DNA of 7,620 bases, from NCBI GenBank assembly GCA_012515135.1, contig JAAYYX010000194.1, positions 1 to 7,620 on the forward strand. Direction: 5' to 3'. The translations under genes and the position numbers were made by a program. The notes under the pieces are model-generated. The model had not been told where the DNA came from. It did not search any database and worked only from the letters and a program-made list of their open reading frames with translations. This stretch comes from Clostridiales bacterium. GTDB taxonomy: Bacteria; Bacillota; Clostridia; Peptostreptococcales; Anaerovoracaceae. Each line of letters opens with the position of its first letter. Within the stretch, counting starts at the first letter, position 1. Positions 1-6,231 of the stretch are shown here, in pieces.

Positions 1-2
1 AC

Positions 3-1304
3 AGCATAGTTTCTGATATTTTCGGGGTTTACGGAACTCTTGCCATCAAAAATTACAGTAGAAATACAAGACAGTACCGGGTAACGGTATTTTCTCTGCT
101 CATAAGCATAATACTTTTTATTTCTGTCAGTTCATATACCCATTATCTGACGAGCAGCGTTGATGCGTTGTTCGGTGAGAGTGAAGAATATCAGATAACA
201 TACAATTACTCGGGCACCTCTCCTCAAAAAGGAAAAGACAATTATAATATCCTTTCAAATGCGGAGGGGGTAACAAAAAAGAGTTTTGCCCAGGTCATTT
301 ATATGGAAACCGAAATAACCGCTGATAAAATAGACAAAAAAACACTGAATCTTTTGAGAGGATCAGGGTACTTGAAAAAAGACAAAGCACAGCTGCCGGT
401 GAGGATATTTGTAATGGACGAAAGATCCCACAAAGAATACTTAAAAAATCAGGGCCTGGATCCAAAGCTGTTTACAGATCCGGAAAACCCCAAAGCAGTA
501 GCTCTTAGAGAGGGCGGATTTTATGATATAACGGGACAAAAATACAGGAAGATGAACATATATGGATCAGAAAAAGCAAAAAATCTGCTGGTCCGGACAG
601 GAGAAAGAAGCGGGCTTGAAGAATTTTACAGTGTTGCCATAGGAGCATTTACGGATGAAGTTCCTGCCGGTGCCGGAGAATTTACTGCAGGATTTCTGAT
701 GGTGACCACTCCAAAAACTGCTGACATTATTTTCAGAGGTTATGAAAAAAGTATAGAAACCAGTACAGGCTTTTTCAAAAGCGATGATACAAAAACCACA
801 TATGAATCAATGACGGAGATAGCCGCTACAAGTAATATACCCAAAAGCAGTATAATAAATGAGGAAGAGGAAGAAGAAATAAGCAGGAGTCTTATGACAG
901 CCGTCAACATTTTTTCCTATGGTTTTATCGTACTCATATCTCTTATTGCGGTGGCCAATGTTTTCAATACCATTTCTACCAACATACTTCTCAGAAGAAG
1001 AGAATTTGCCATACTGAAGGCTGTTGGACTAAGTGAATCGGGATTCATGAAAATGATGAATCTGGAATGTCTGTTTTACGGTCTCAAGTCATTGCTTTAC
1101 GGCCTTCCTGTGGCAATAATAATTGCATATATAATATACAGAAATGTTAATACCGGAACAGAAATAGCTTTTTCGGTGCCGGTATACAGCGTGGTAATAA
1201 GCATAATCAGCATATTCATTATAGTTTTTGCAACTATGATATATGCCACTCACAAGATAGCAAAAGAAGACTCTATAGAAGTGATCAAAAATGAACCGCT
1301 GTAG
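3..1304 (+). CDS. FtsX-type ABC transporter permease, C-terminal part (cut by left edge)
   Basis: The frame is open to the left edge, so this is the last 433 residues of a longer protein; a TTG at 168 is an internal codon, not a start. The visible part begins with a basic stretch and a membrane segment (about nt 75-149) of the kind that opens the second half of two-FtsX-domain permeases. A large extracytoplasmic domain of roughly 240 residues follows, then an acidic run (about nt 861-880) and three further membrane segments (about nt 905-975, 1084-1140, 1181-1250). The sequence RRREFAILKAVGLSESG after the first of these is the typical cytoplasmic loop of FtsX/MacB-type permeases. Such proteins work with an ATPase in peptide or antibiotic efflux, envelope stress signalling or lipoprotein handling; the substrate cannot be told here. 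The ATPase would lie upstream. No clear terminator separates it from the next gene. Confidence 0.85.
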   Translation, partial: SIVSDIFGVYGTLAIKNYSRNTRQYRVTVFSLLISIILFISVSSYTHYLTSSVDALFGESEEYQITYNYSGTSPQKGKDNYNILSNAEGVTKKSFAQVIYMETEITADKIDKKTLNLLRGSGYLKKDKAQLPVRIFVMDERSHKEYLKNQGLDPKLFTDPENPKAVALREGGFYDITGQKYRKMNIYGSEKAKNLLVRTGERSGLEEFYSVAIGAFTDEVPAGAGEFTAGFLMVTTPKTADIIFRGYEKSIETSTGFFKSDDTKTTYESMTEIAATSNIPKSSIINEEEEEEISRSLMTAVNIFSYGFIVLISLIAVANVFNTISTNILLRRREFAILKAVGLSESGFMKMMNLECLFYGLKSLLYGLPVAIIIAYIIYRNVNTGTEIAFSVPVYSVVISIISIFIIVFATMIYATHKIAKEDSIEVIKNEPL

Positions 1305-1319
1305 AGAAATTATTTTTTG

Positions 1320-1328
1320 TGATATAAT
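1320..1328 (+). promoter_or_regulatory. Extended -10 promoter for the divIC-rnmV-rsmA operon
   Basis: TGATATAAT is a perfect extended -10 element (TG-N-TATAAT), 36 bases before the divIC start. The -35 position (about 1300-1305, TGTAGA) matches poorly, as is usual when an extended -10 is present. It lies just after the permease stop codon, so the division operon probably starts its own transcript here. Confidence 0.6.
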
Positions 1329-1363
1329 ATCAGCGGCAGTTGGATCTTATATAAAAGGTAACT

Positions 1364-1843
1364 ATGAAAAAGAGAAATCGCGGAAGAAGCAGGAAATTTT
1401 ATAAAGAGACCCAGGTAGTCGATATCCGTGAAGCAAGAGAAGAAAGGCGCAGGTCCAGAACAGAAACCCAAAGCAAAAAGAAAAAACCTGCAAATACTGA
1501 AAACCCAAAGAAAAAGCGGAAGAAAAAAAGACTTTGGCGCCGCACATTGATATATATGGGGATCATTTGTATCATTTTTTTGCTTGCCGGTCTTTCGGTT
1601 TACAAGATAGTAGATCTTAAGCTGGAAGAAAACAGACTTGAGGGGCAGAAGCAGGAACTGATCAAGGAACAGAAGAAACTGAAAGAAGAATTAAAAAATG
1701 TCAATGATCCCGAGTATATAGAGCAGCAGGCAAGAAAGCAGCTCAAACTCATAATGCCGGGAGAGACCCTTTATGTACTCCCCGATGAAAAAGATCCGGA
1801 AAACGAAGGTATGAGCACCAAAGATGAAAAAGAAGATAAGTGA
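1364..1843 (+). CDS. divIC: DivIC/FtsB-type septum formation initiator protein
   Basis: This 159-residue protein has bitopic DivIC architecture. Residues 1-60 form a very basic cytoplasmic tail with KKKRKKKR-like runs. One membrane helix spans about 61-80, a charged coiled coil about 81-112, and residues 113-141 carry the family signature NDPEYIEQQAR followed by MPGETLYVLP. In Firmicutes DivIC pairs with FtsL and DivIB in the septal ring that activates the septal peptidoglycan machinery; this role is family knowledge. A short AAAGGT lies at 1354-1359 before the ATG. The last 20 bases overlap rnmV. The sporulation genes yabP/yabQ, often found just upstream of divIC in spore-formers, are not here; an ABC permease occupies that place. 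FtsL or FtsB are possible alternative names, but the C-terminal signature favours DivIC/FtsB. Confidence 0.85.
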   Translation: MKKRNRGRSRKFYKETQVVDIREAREERRRSRTETQSKKKKPANTENPKKKRKKKRLWRRTLIYMGIICIIFLLAGLSVYKIVDLKLEENRLEGQKQELIKEQKKLKEELKNVNDPEYIEQQARKQLKLIMPGETLYVLPDEKDPENEGMSTKDEKEDK

Positions 1844-2348
1844 AATAATTATCGTAGAAGGCCGGCATGATACTGATGCCATAAATCATGCTGTGGATGC
1901 CCACACTATAGAAACCCACGGATTCGGCATAAAAAAAGAAACATGGGACCTTATAAAAAAAGCACATGAAACCAGAGGGATAATAATTCTTACGGATCCC
2001 GATCATGCGGGGATGCAGATCAGAAAGAGAATCAAGGAATCTTTTCCGGAAGCAAAAGAGGCACATATAAAAGGCTCGGAGGTGGAGGATGCTTCGCCTG
2101 AAACAATTATTTCAGCTCTGTCATCCGCCAGATGCGGCAGAGAATACAGCGAAGAAGTTTTCACATTTTCCGACATGATAAGAAATGGATTGAGCGGTGA
2201 CCAGAATTCAGTGTCAAAAAGAAGAGACCTGGGAGACAAACTGGGGATAGGATATGGAAGCACTAAACAATTCCTAAACAAACTCAACCTGTTCGGCATA
2301 AGAAAGGAAGACTTCTATGAAGCCTTACAAGACAGGAAAAATTCCTGA
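1824..2348 (+). CDS. rnmV: Ribonuclease M5 (5S rRNA maturation)
   Basis: This 174-residue TOPRIM protein makes the final cuts in 5S rRNA precursor, a role restricted mainly to low-GC Gram-positives. The TOPRIM core is visible: the glutamate motif IVEGRHD (E12) and the acidic pair in LTDPDHAG (D58, D60), which bind catalytic Mg2+. HTIETHGF (27-34) and VEDASPETI (about 87-95) match the family motifs. The C-terminal part (about 115-174) is the M5-specific domain. The length is slightly under the usual 180-190, mainly because the segment before VEDASPE is short. The ATG at 1824 is the only possible start, as a stop lies just upstream in frame. It overlaps divIC by 20 bases and rsmA by 32, and it lacks a well-spaced Shine-Dalgarno, so translation is probably coupled to divIC. 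The rnmV-rsmA pairing is common in Firmicutes and supports both calls. Confidence 0.93.
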   Translation: MKKKISEIIIVEGRHDTDAINHAVDAHTIETHGFGIKKETWDLIKKAHETRGIIILTDPDHAGMQIRKRIKESFPEAKEAHIKGSEVEDASPETIISALSSARCGREYSEEVFTFSDMIRNGLSGDQNSVSKRRDLGDKLGIGYGSTKQFLNKLNLFGIRKEDFYEALQDRKNS

Positions 2349-3192
2349 AATATCCGAAAATCACGGATTCAGCCATACAAAAAGCCTGGGTCAGAATTTC
2401 CTTACTGACAAAAATATACGCGACACGATAATTGAAGCAGCAGAAATCAAAAATACAGACCTTATAATAGAAATAGGTCCGGGCATGGGTGTGCTTACAA
2501 AGGAAGCGGCTCAAAGAGCATCAAAAGTAATAGCAATAGAAATAGACAAAAGCCTTATTCCGATACTTGATTTCACCCTAAAAGAAAACGATAATATCAA
2601 AATAATAAATGGAGACATCCTAAAATGCGATCTTGGAAGAATAGTAGCAGATGCCGGAGATTTCGCCGCAGTAAAAATTTTGGGCAACCTTCCTTACTAT
2701 ATTACAACGCCCATAATAATGAAAATACTTGAAGAAAACATATCCGCAAAAAGCATAACTGTAATGATGCAGAAAGAAGTTGCCGAAAGAATGGAAGCAG
2801 GACCGGGGACAAAGACATACGGAGCGCTTTCTCTGGCAGTACAGTATTACTGTACAGTAAAGCATATAGCTAATGTGCCAAAAGAGGCATTTGTGCCAAG
2901 ACCGAAAGTGGATTCAAGAGTTTTAAGACTTGAGATAAGAAGTCGTAAGCCTGTTGAAGTCAAAGACGAAAAAATTTTTTTTACATGCATAAGAGCAGGA
3001 TTCGGACAGCGAAGAAAAACCTTGCGAAATTCCCTGGCCAATGCGACGGGAAACGATAAGGAAAAATCGTCAAGAATACTTGAACTGACGGGCACAGATC
3101 CCTTAAGGAGAGCTGAGACCCTTACAATGCAGGAGTTTGCAGACATAGCAAACAAACTATTTGAGGAGCAAAAAGAAGAATGGCCGGAATAA
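2317..3192 (+). CDS. rsmA: 16S rRNA dimethyladenosine transferase RsmA (KsgA)
   Basis: RsmA dimethylates the two adjacent adenines in the 3'-terminal hairpin loop of 16S rRNA using S-adenosylmethionine, a late 30S assembly step. The 291-residue length is normal. Visible motifs in order are LGQNFLTD (24-31), the SAM-binding loop EIGPGMG (52-58), the acidic IEID at the end of strand 2 (74-77), NGDIL (98-102), the catalytic NLPYY (124-128), MMQKEVAERM, and FVPRPKVDS in the RNA-binding part. These are all standard, with no missing key residue. AAAGGAAG at 2303-2310 supports the ATG at 2317 inside the end of rnmV. The stop codon lies inside the next gene's start region (13-base overlap). Loss of this enzyme classically gives kasugamycin resistance. 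Confidence 0.97.
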   Translation: MKPYKTGKIPEISENHGFSHTKSLGQNFLTDKNIRDTIIEAAEIKNTDLIIEIGPGMGVLTKEAAQRASKVIAIEIDKSLIPILDFTLKENDNIKIINGDILKCDLGRIVADAGDFAAVKILGNLPYYITTPIIMKILEENISAKSITVMMQKEVAERMEAGPGTKTYGALSLAVQYYCTVKHIANVPKEAFVPRPKVDSRVLRLEIRSRKPVEVKDEKIFFTCIRAGFGQRRKTLRNSLANATGNDKEKSSRILELTGTDPLRRAETLTMQEFADIANKLFEEQKEEWPE

Positions 3193-5162
3193 AGACTTTT
3201 TATCGAAAATATCTGCATAATGTTATTGCCGCAGTTGTTTTACTGGCGATCTTAACAAATTTGATAATTGAAACACTGGCAAGGCAGAGCATATGGGGGG
3301 GCTTTCTGTTTTTTCTACAGAGTCCTTTGATATTTTTATATAATTCTCTTTTGATCCTTGCAACCATTTCGCTGGGATTTTTGTTCAAGAGGCGGGCGGC
3401 CGCTTTTGCTACGATCTCGTTCATATGGATAATTCTAGGCATAGTGAACGGCATAATCCTTTCAAAAAGAATGACTCCGTTTACTGTTTATGACATACTT
3501 TCCTTTAAGGAAGGACTTTCCATAGTCAGCAATTATTTTTCGGTTTTACAAATGGTCTTGATAGCAGCAGGCATAGCCCTCGTGGTTGCCTTGTTCGTTT
3601 TTTTGAGAAGAAAGATACCAAAACACGGAAAACATGCAAATCATAAAAGAAGGGTTGCTGTTGTGGCGGTAATTATGCTGATCACCTTCGGTGTTTCCGG
3701 ACTTCTCATAAGAACAGGAATGATCGAGACTTATTTTCCGAACCTGGCATACGGATTCCGCGATAACGGATTCCCTTACTGCTTTATAAACACATGGTTC
3801 AATACGGGGATAGGAAAACCGGAAGACTATTCAAAAGAAAAAGTCAGATCCGTATTTACAAAAAAAGAAATGGAAACAACGGTGGCTGCAAAGGGCAGCG
3901 ACGGGAAAGAAAGCCATCCAAACATTCTTTTTTTGCAGATGGAAGCTTTTATGGACCCTGAAACAGTAAAAGGTCTCAGACTTTCTGAAGATGCCATACC
4001 TAATTTCAGGAAACTTATGAAAAACAATTCCAGCGGCAGATTTCTTTCTCCTGCAGTGGGAGCAGGAACGGCCAATGTGGAGTTTGAAGTCATGACCGGA
4101 ATGAGTGTCCATTTTTTCGGTCCGGGAGAATATCCTCACAAATCATTACTGGAAGATACGGTTTGTGAAAGTGTTGCTTATGACCTAAAAAGCATAGGAT
4201 ATTTTACCCATGCCATACATAATCACAGAGCGACTTTCTATGGAAGAAATCAGGTCTTTGCCAATCTGGGGTTTGACACCTTTACTTCCGTTGAGTATAT
4301 GAACAAGGTAAACAGAACACCAAAAAACTGGGCCAAAGATTATGTTCTTACCCAGCAGATAACCGATGCGCTTAAATCAACAAAAGGATCGGATTATATT
4401 TATACCATATCCGTAGAAGGTCACGGTGCATACCCGGAAGAAAAGGTGCTTGAAAATCCGGGAATAGCAGTTGAGGAATCTCCGTCTGAGGAAACAAAAT
4501 ATGCATGGGAGTACTATGTGAATCAGCTTAATGAAATGGACGAATTCATCGGCGAACTTGTCAAAAAGCTCAAAACATATGATGAAGAAATCGTACTTGT
4601 CATATACGGAGACCATCTGCCAAACCTGCCTGATATAAGTGATGATAAACTTAAATACGGCAGGAACACATATGAGACAGATTATGTTATCTGGAGCAAT
4701 TTCCAAATGAAGCAAAAAGATCAGGATCTTAAGGCATATGACATATCGGCAGAGGTACTTGACAGACTTGGCATAAAACAGGGCACAATGGTGACATATC
4801 ACCAGAATCACAAAAACAGCAAAGATTATGAAAAAAATCTTGAAATTCTTCAATACGATATGCTTTATGGAGAAAAGTATATATATAACGGAAAAAATCC
4901 TTTTAAGACCACAGAAATGAAAATGGGCGTCAAAGATATAAGAATAAACAAGGTGGTAAAAATAGGAGACAAGTATTACATAAAAGGGAAAAACTTTACC
5001 GAATCCAGCAGGATCTCCCTGGATGGGAAAATACTCAAAACCATATATCTTGGATCTACGGTGCTGGGATTGCAGGAAGAAGTGGATCCGCTGGACGTAT
5101 CTAAAATGAAAGTAAGCCAGTTCGACAAGGAGGACAAAGAGATATTAAGTACAACGGAGTAG
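3180..5162 (+). CDS. LTA synthase family sulfatase-like membrane enzyme
   Basis: This 660-residue protein has the LtaS layout. Five membrane helices lie at about 12-34, 44-68, 73-94, 120-142 and 157-179, followed by an extracellular sulfatase-fold domain from about 247. The metal and catalytic residues fit the family: E255 in LQMEAF, the nucleophile T297 in GAGTANVEFE, H415 in SVEGHG, and D478-H479 in IYGDHLP. LtaS enzymes take glycerophosphate from phosphatidylglycerol to build polyglycerolphosphate teichoic acid on the outer membrane face. The enzyme could instead be a primase or a phosphoglycerol transferase for another polymer. After the sulfatase domain, residues about 580-660 form an extra segment with IKGKNFTESSRISLDGK, resembling an IPT/TIG-type beta sandwich. 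GAGGAG at 3163-3168 precedes the ATG, which overlaps the end of rsmA, so it is probably cotranscribed. Confidence 0.9.
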   Translation: MAGIKTFYRKYLHNVIAAVVLLAILTNLIIETLARQSIWGGFLFFLQSPLIFLYNSLLILATISLGFLFKRRAAAFATISFIWIILGIVNGIILSKRMTPFTVYDILSFKEGLSIVSNYFSVLQMVLIAAGIALVVALFVFLRRKIPKHGKHANHKRRVAVVAVIMLITFGVSGLLIRTGMIETYFPNLAYGFRDNGFPYCFINTWFNTGIGKPEDYSKEKVRSVFTKKEMETTVAAKGSDGKESHPNILFLQMEAFMDPETVKGLRLSEDAIPNFRKLMKNNSSGRFLSPAVGAGTANVEFEVMTGMSVHFFGPGEYPHKSLLEDTVCESVAYDLKSIGYFTHAIHNHRATFYGRNQVFANLGFDTFTSVEYMNKVNRTPKNWAKDYVLTQQITDALKSTKGSDYIYTISVEGHGAYPEEKVLENPGIAVEESPSEETKYAWEYYVNQLNEMDEFIGELVKKLKTYDEEIVLVIYGDHLPNLPDISDDKLKYGRNTYETDYVIWSNFQMKQKDQDLKAYDISAEVLDRLGIKQGTMVTYHQNHKNSKDYEKNLEILQYDMLYGEKYIYNGKNPFKTTEMKMGVKDIRINKVVKIGDKYYIKGKNFTESSRISLDGKILKTIYLGSTVLGLQEEVDPLDVSKMKVSQFDKEDKEILSTTE

Positions 5163-5172
5163 GAAAATTGAA

Positions 5173-5179
5173 GAGGTGG
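5173..5179 (+). promoter_or_regulatory. Ribosome binding site that fixes the GNAT start at 5185
   Basis: GAGGTGG lies five bases before ATG 5185. An in-frame GTG at 5176 sits inside this site and would have no site of its own, so ATG 5185 is preferred. Confidence 0.75.
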
Positions 5180-5184
5180 TCAAA

Positions 5185-5718
5185 ATGGAATCCATTGAAA
5201 CAAAAAGATTGGATCTTAAAGAATGGACCTTTGATGACGGGCCGGAGCTTTTGACTCTGGCCAAAGATCCAAAAGTCGGTCCAAAAGCAGGTTGGAAACC
5301 CCACGAAAGCCTTGAGGAATCCATACAGATAATCAACACCGTCTTTTTTGCCGGAACAACATGGAAAATAATCGACAAAAAAAGCGGAAAGATAATCGGA
5401 TGCGTAGGTCTTGAGGATGACAAAAAAAGACCTGAAATAAAAAGCAGAGAACTGGGATACTGGTTGGGCAGAGATTTCTGGAACAAAGGATTCATGACAG
5501 AGGCGGCCAAGGCTGCAATCGATTATGGATTTGATAAAATGGAACTTGATATCATCTCTGTCTGTACAGCTCCGGAAAACAGGAGATCGCAGAAGGTCAT
5601 CGACAAACTGGGATTTTCTTACGAAGGCACACTAAGAAAAGCTTACAGGATATATGACGGAACAGACAGGGATGTGCTTTGTTATTCCATTACAAAAGAA
5701 GAGTGGAAAAACTTATAG
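5185..5718 (+). CDS. GNAT family N-acetyltransferase, RimJ/RimL type
   Basis: This protein of 177 residues, counted from ATG 5185, belongs to the acetyltransferase group related to RimJ/RimL, which transfers acetyl from acetyl-CoA to amino groups of proteins or small molecules. It opens with IETKRLDLKEWTFDD, typical of the group. Residues 91-106 (GYWLGRDFWNKGFMTE) form strand 4 and the acetyl-CoA pyrophosphate loop. ENRRSQKVIDKLGF (131-144) followed by YEG is the usual C-terminal helix and strand. The substrate cannot be deduced: members acetylate ribosomal proteins, antibiotics or metabolites. It follows the LTA-synthase-like gene by 22 bases and is probably in the same operon. No convincing terminator follows it before the riboswitch promoter at 5762. 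Confidence 0.88.
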   Translation: MESIETKRLDLKEWTFDDGPELLTLAKDPKVGPKAGWKPHESLEESIQIINTVFFAGTTWKIIDKKSGKIIGCVGLEDDKKRPEIKSRELGYWLGRDFWNKGFMTEAAKAAIDYGFDKMELDIISVCTAPENRRSQKVIDKLGFSYEGTLRKAYRIYDGTDRDVLCYSITKEEWKNL

Positions 5719-5761
5719 AACGATGTTTAAGATCAATTTCAGCGGGTATAACATAAAACAG

Positions 5762-5790
5762 TTGACAAACAAAATAACATCCTTTATAGT
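5762..5790 (+). promoter_or_regulatory. Consensus vegetative promoter of the protease leader
   Basis: A perfect -35 TTGACA (5762-5767) is followed by a 17-base spacer and TATAGT (5785-5790). A second -10-like TATAAT at 5790-5795 would have a 22-base spacer and is less likely. Transcription should start near 5796-5798, about 15 bases before riboswitch 1. Confidence 0.85.
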
Positions 5791-5810
5791 ATAATATAGA
5801 AAAAGTATTC

Positions 5811-5893
5811 AGTAATGGCAAAGCAGGAGAAATCCTGTGACGCAAAGCTAAGGGGCTAAGCCGGAAGGTATGCCAGCCAGCTACCGCATTACA
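5811..5893 (+). promoter_or_regulatory. Class I cyclic-di-GMP riboswitch (GEMM-I), aptamer 1
   Basis: P1 closes with GTAATG (5812-5817) against CATTAC (5887-5892). The first hairpin has a five-pair stem 5824-5828/5833-5837 with a GAAA tetraloop (5829-5832). The conserved GACGCAAAGC (5839-5848) follows, then the second hairpin with CTAAG (5856-5860) and GTATG (5868-5872), the two halves of an 11-nt GAAA receptor, then CCAGCC and TACCG. The GG before CAAA is kept, which points to c-di-GMP rather than cGAMP as ligand. GCCATT of terminator 1 (5931-5936) can pair with AATGGC (5814-5819) of P1, and the P1 3' strand (5885-5891) can pair with TAATGCG (5918-5924). Ligand-stabilised P1 would free the terminator, suggesting an OFF switch. 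Confidence 0.93.
5817..5848 (+). repeat. 32-base direct repeat within aptamer 1 (copy at 6020-6051)
   Basis: These 32 bases, covering the first hairpin and the conserved GACGCAAAGC segment, are identical to 6020-6051. Sequence beyond this core differs between the copies. This suggests tandem duplication of the aptamer followed by divergence of the expression platforms. Confidence 0.9.
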
Positions 5894-5930
5894 AGATGTG
5901 TATGGATATTACAACACTAATGCGTGAACT

Positions 5931-5960
5931 GCCATTCGGATACCCCGAATGGCTTTTTTT
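5931..5960 (+). terminator. Intrinsic terminator 1, platform of riboswitch 1
   Basis: A perfect nine-pair stem, GCCATTCGG (5931-5939) with CCGAATGGC (5945-5953), has the loop ATACC and is followed by seven T. It is the output of riboswitch 1. It may also be the only terminator available to the upstream divIC-GNAT operon. Confidence 0.93.
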
Positions 5961-6008
5961 ATCCGTAAACCGAGCACGCGCCCGGTGGAGTGATCCGTAC
6001 AAAAACTA

Positions 6009-6092
6009 AATATTGATTGGGCAAAGCAGGAGAAATCCTGTGACGCAAAGCCAAGGGTCTAAACCGCAAGGTATGACAGCCGGTTGCCGCAG
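6009..6092 (+). promoter_or_regulatory. Class I cyclic-di-GMP riboswitch (GEMM-I), aptamer 2
   Basis: It shares the GGCAAAGCAGG core, GAAA tetraloop hairpin and GACGCAAAGC with aptamer 1. It then has CTAAA (6059-6063) and GTATG (6071-6075) as the tetraloop receptor, followed by ACAGCC and GGTTGCCG, close to the family consensus. P1 is weak compared with aptamer 1. A hairpin at 6088-6112 (CCG, GGTAG against CTATC, then GCG) would capture the P1 3' strand. TGACAG (6074-6079) could pair with CTGTCA (6156-6161) of terminator 2. By analogy with aptamer 1 this suggests ligand-promoted termination, less firmly. Confidence 0.92.
6020..6051 (+). repeat. 32-base direct repeat within aptamer 2 (copy of 5817-5848)
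   Basis: Identical to 5817-5848. See that entry for the interpretation as aptamer duplication. Confidence 0.9.
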
Positions 6093-6150
6093 GTAGTTCG
6101 CAGCTATCAGCGATAAGAGAAAAAGCATTTTATGTGCCTTTCGGAAAGCA

Positions 6151-6181
6151 AACGACTGTCAAAAACCCGACAGTCGTTTTT
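6151..6181 (+). terminator. Intrinsic terminator 2, platform of riboswitch 2
   Basis: A ten-pair stem, AACGACTGTC (6151-6160) with GACAGTCGTT (6169-6178), has the eight-base loop AAAAACCC and a run of T from 6177 to 6181. It lies 51 bases before the protease start codon, so it decides whether the gene is transcribed. Confidence 0.9.
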
Positions 6182-6217
6182 AGTTTATCAAATGTATTTT
6201 GAAAGACAAATTTATTC

Positions 6218-6223
6218 GGAGGT
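6218..6223 (+). promoter_or_regulatory. Ribosome binding site that fixes the protease start at GTG 6232
   Basis: GGAGGT lies eight bases before GTG 6232. The longer reading from TTG 6199 would place this site inside the gene and put charged residues ahead of the signal peptide, so GTG 6232 is preferred. Confidence 0.85.
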
Positions 6224-6231
6224 ACGGAAAA

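Larger units (their letters stand above)
5796..6231 (+). other. Long 5' leader of the protease gene with two riboswitches in series
   Basis: This gene-free stretch of about 435 bases is almost wholly regulatory: aptamer 1, terminator 1, a linker (5961-6008), aptamer 2, an anti-P1-like hairpin (6088-6112), terminator 2 and a ribosome binding site. I see no second promoter in the linker, so both switches probably sit on one transcript and polymerase must pass both terminators. Confidence 0.75.

Noticed and set aside
4377..4853. A 158-residue minus-strand frame inside the LTA-synthase-like gene
   Set aside because: It is antisense to a well-supported coding region, its composition is that of a shadow frame, and it has no start signals.
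6199..6231. TTG 6199 as the start of the protease
   Set aside because: It lacks a ribosome binding site of its own, while GGAGGT is ideally placed for GTG 6232, which gives a clean signal peptide.
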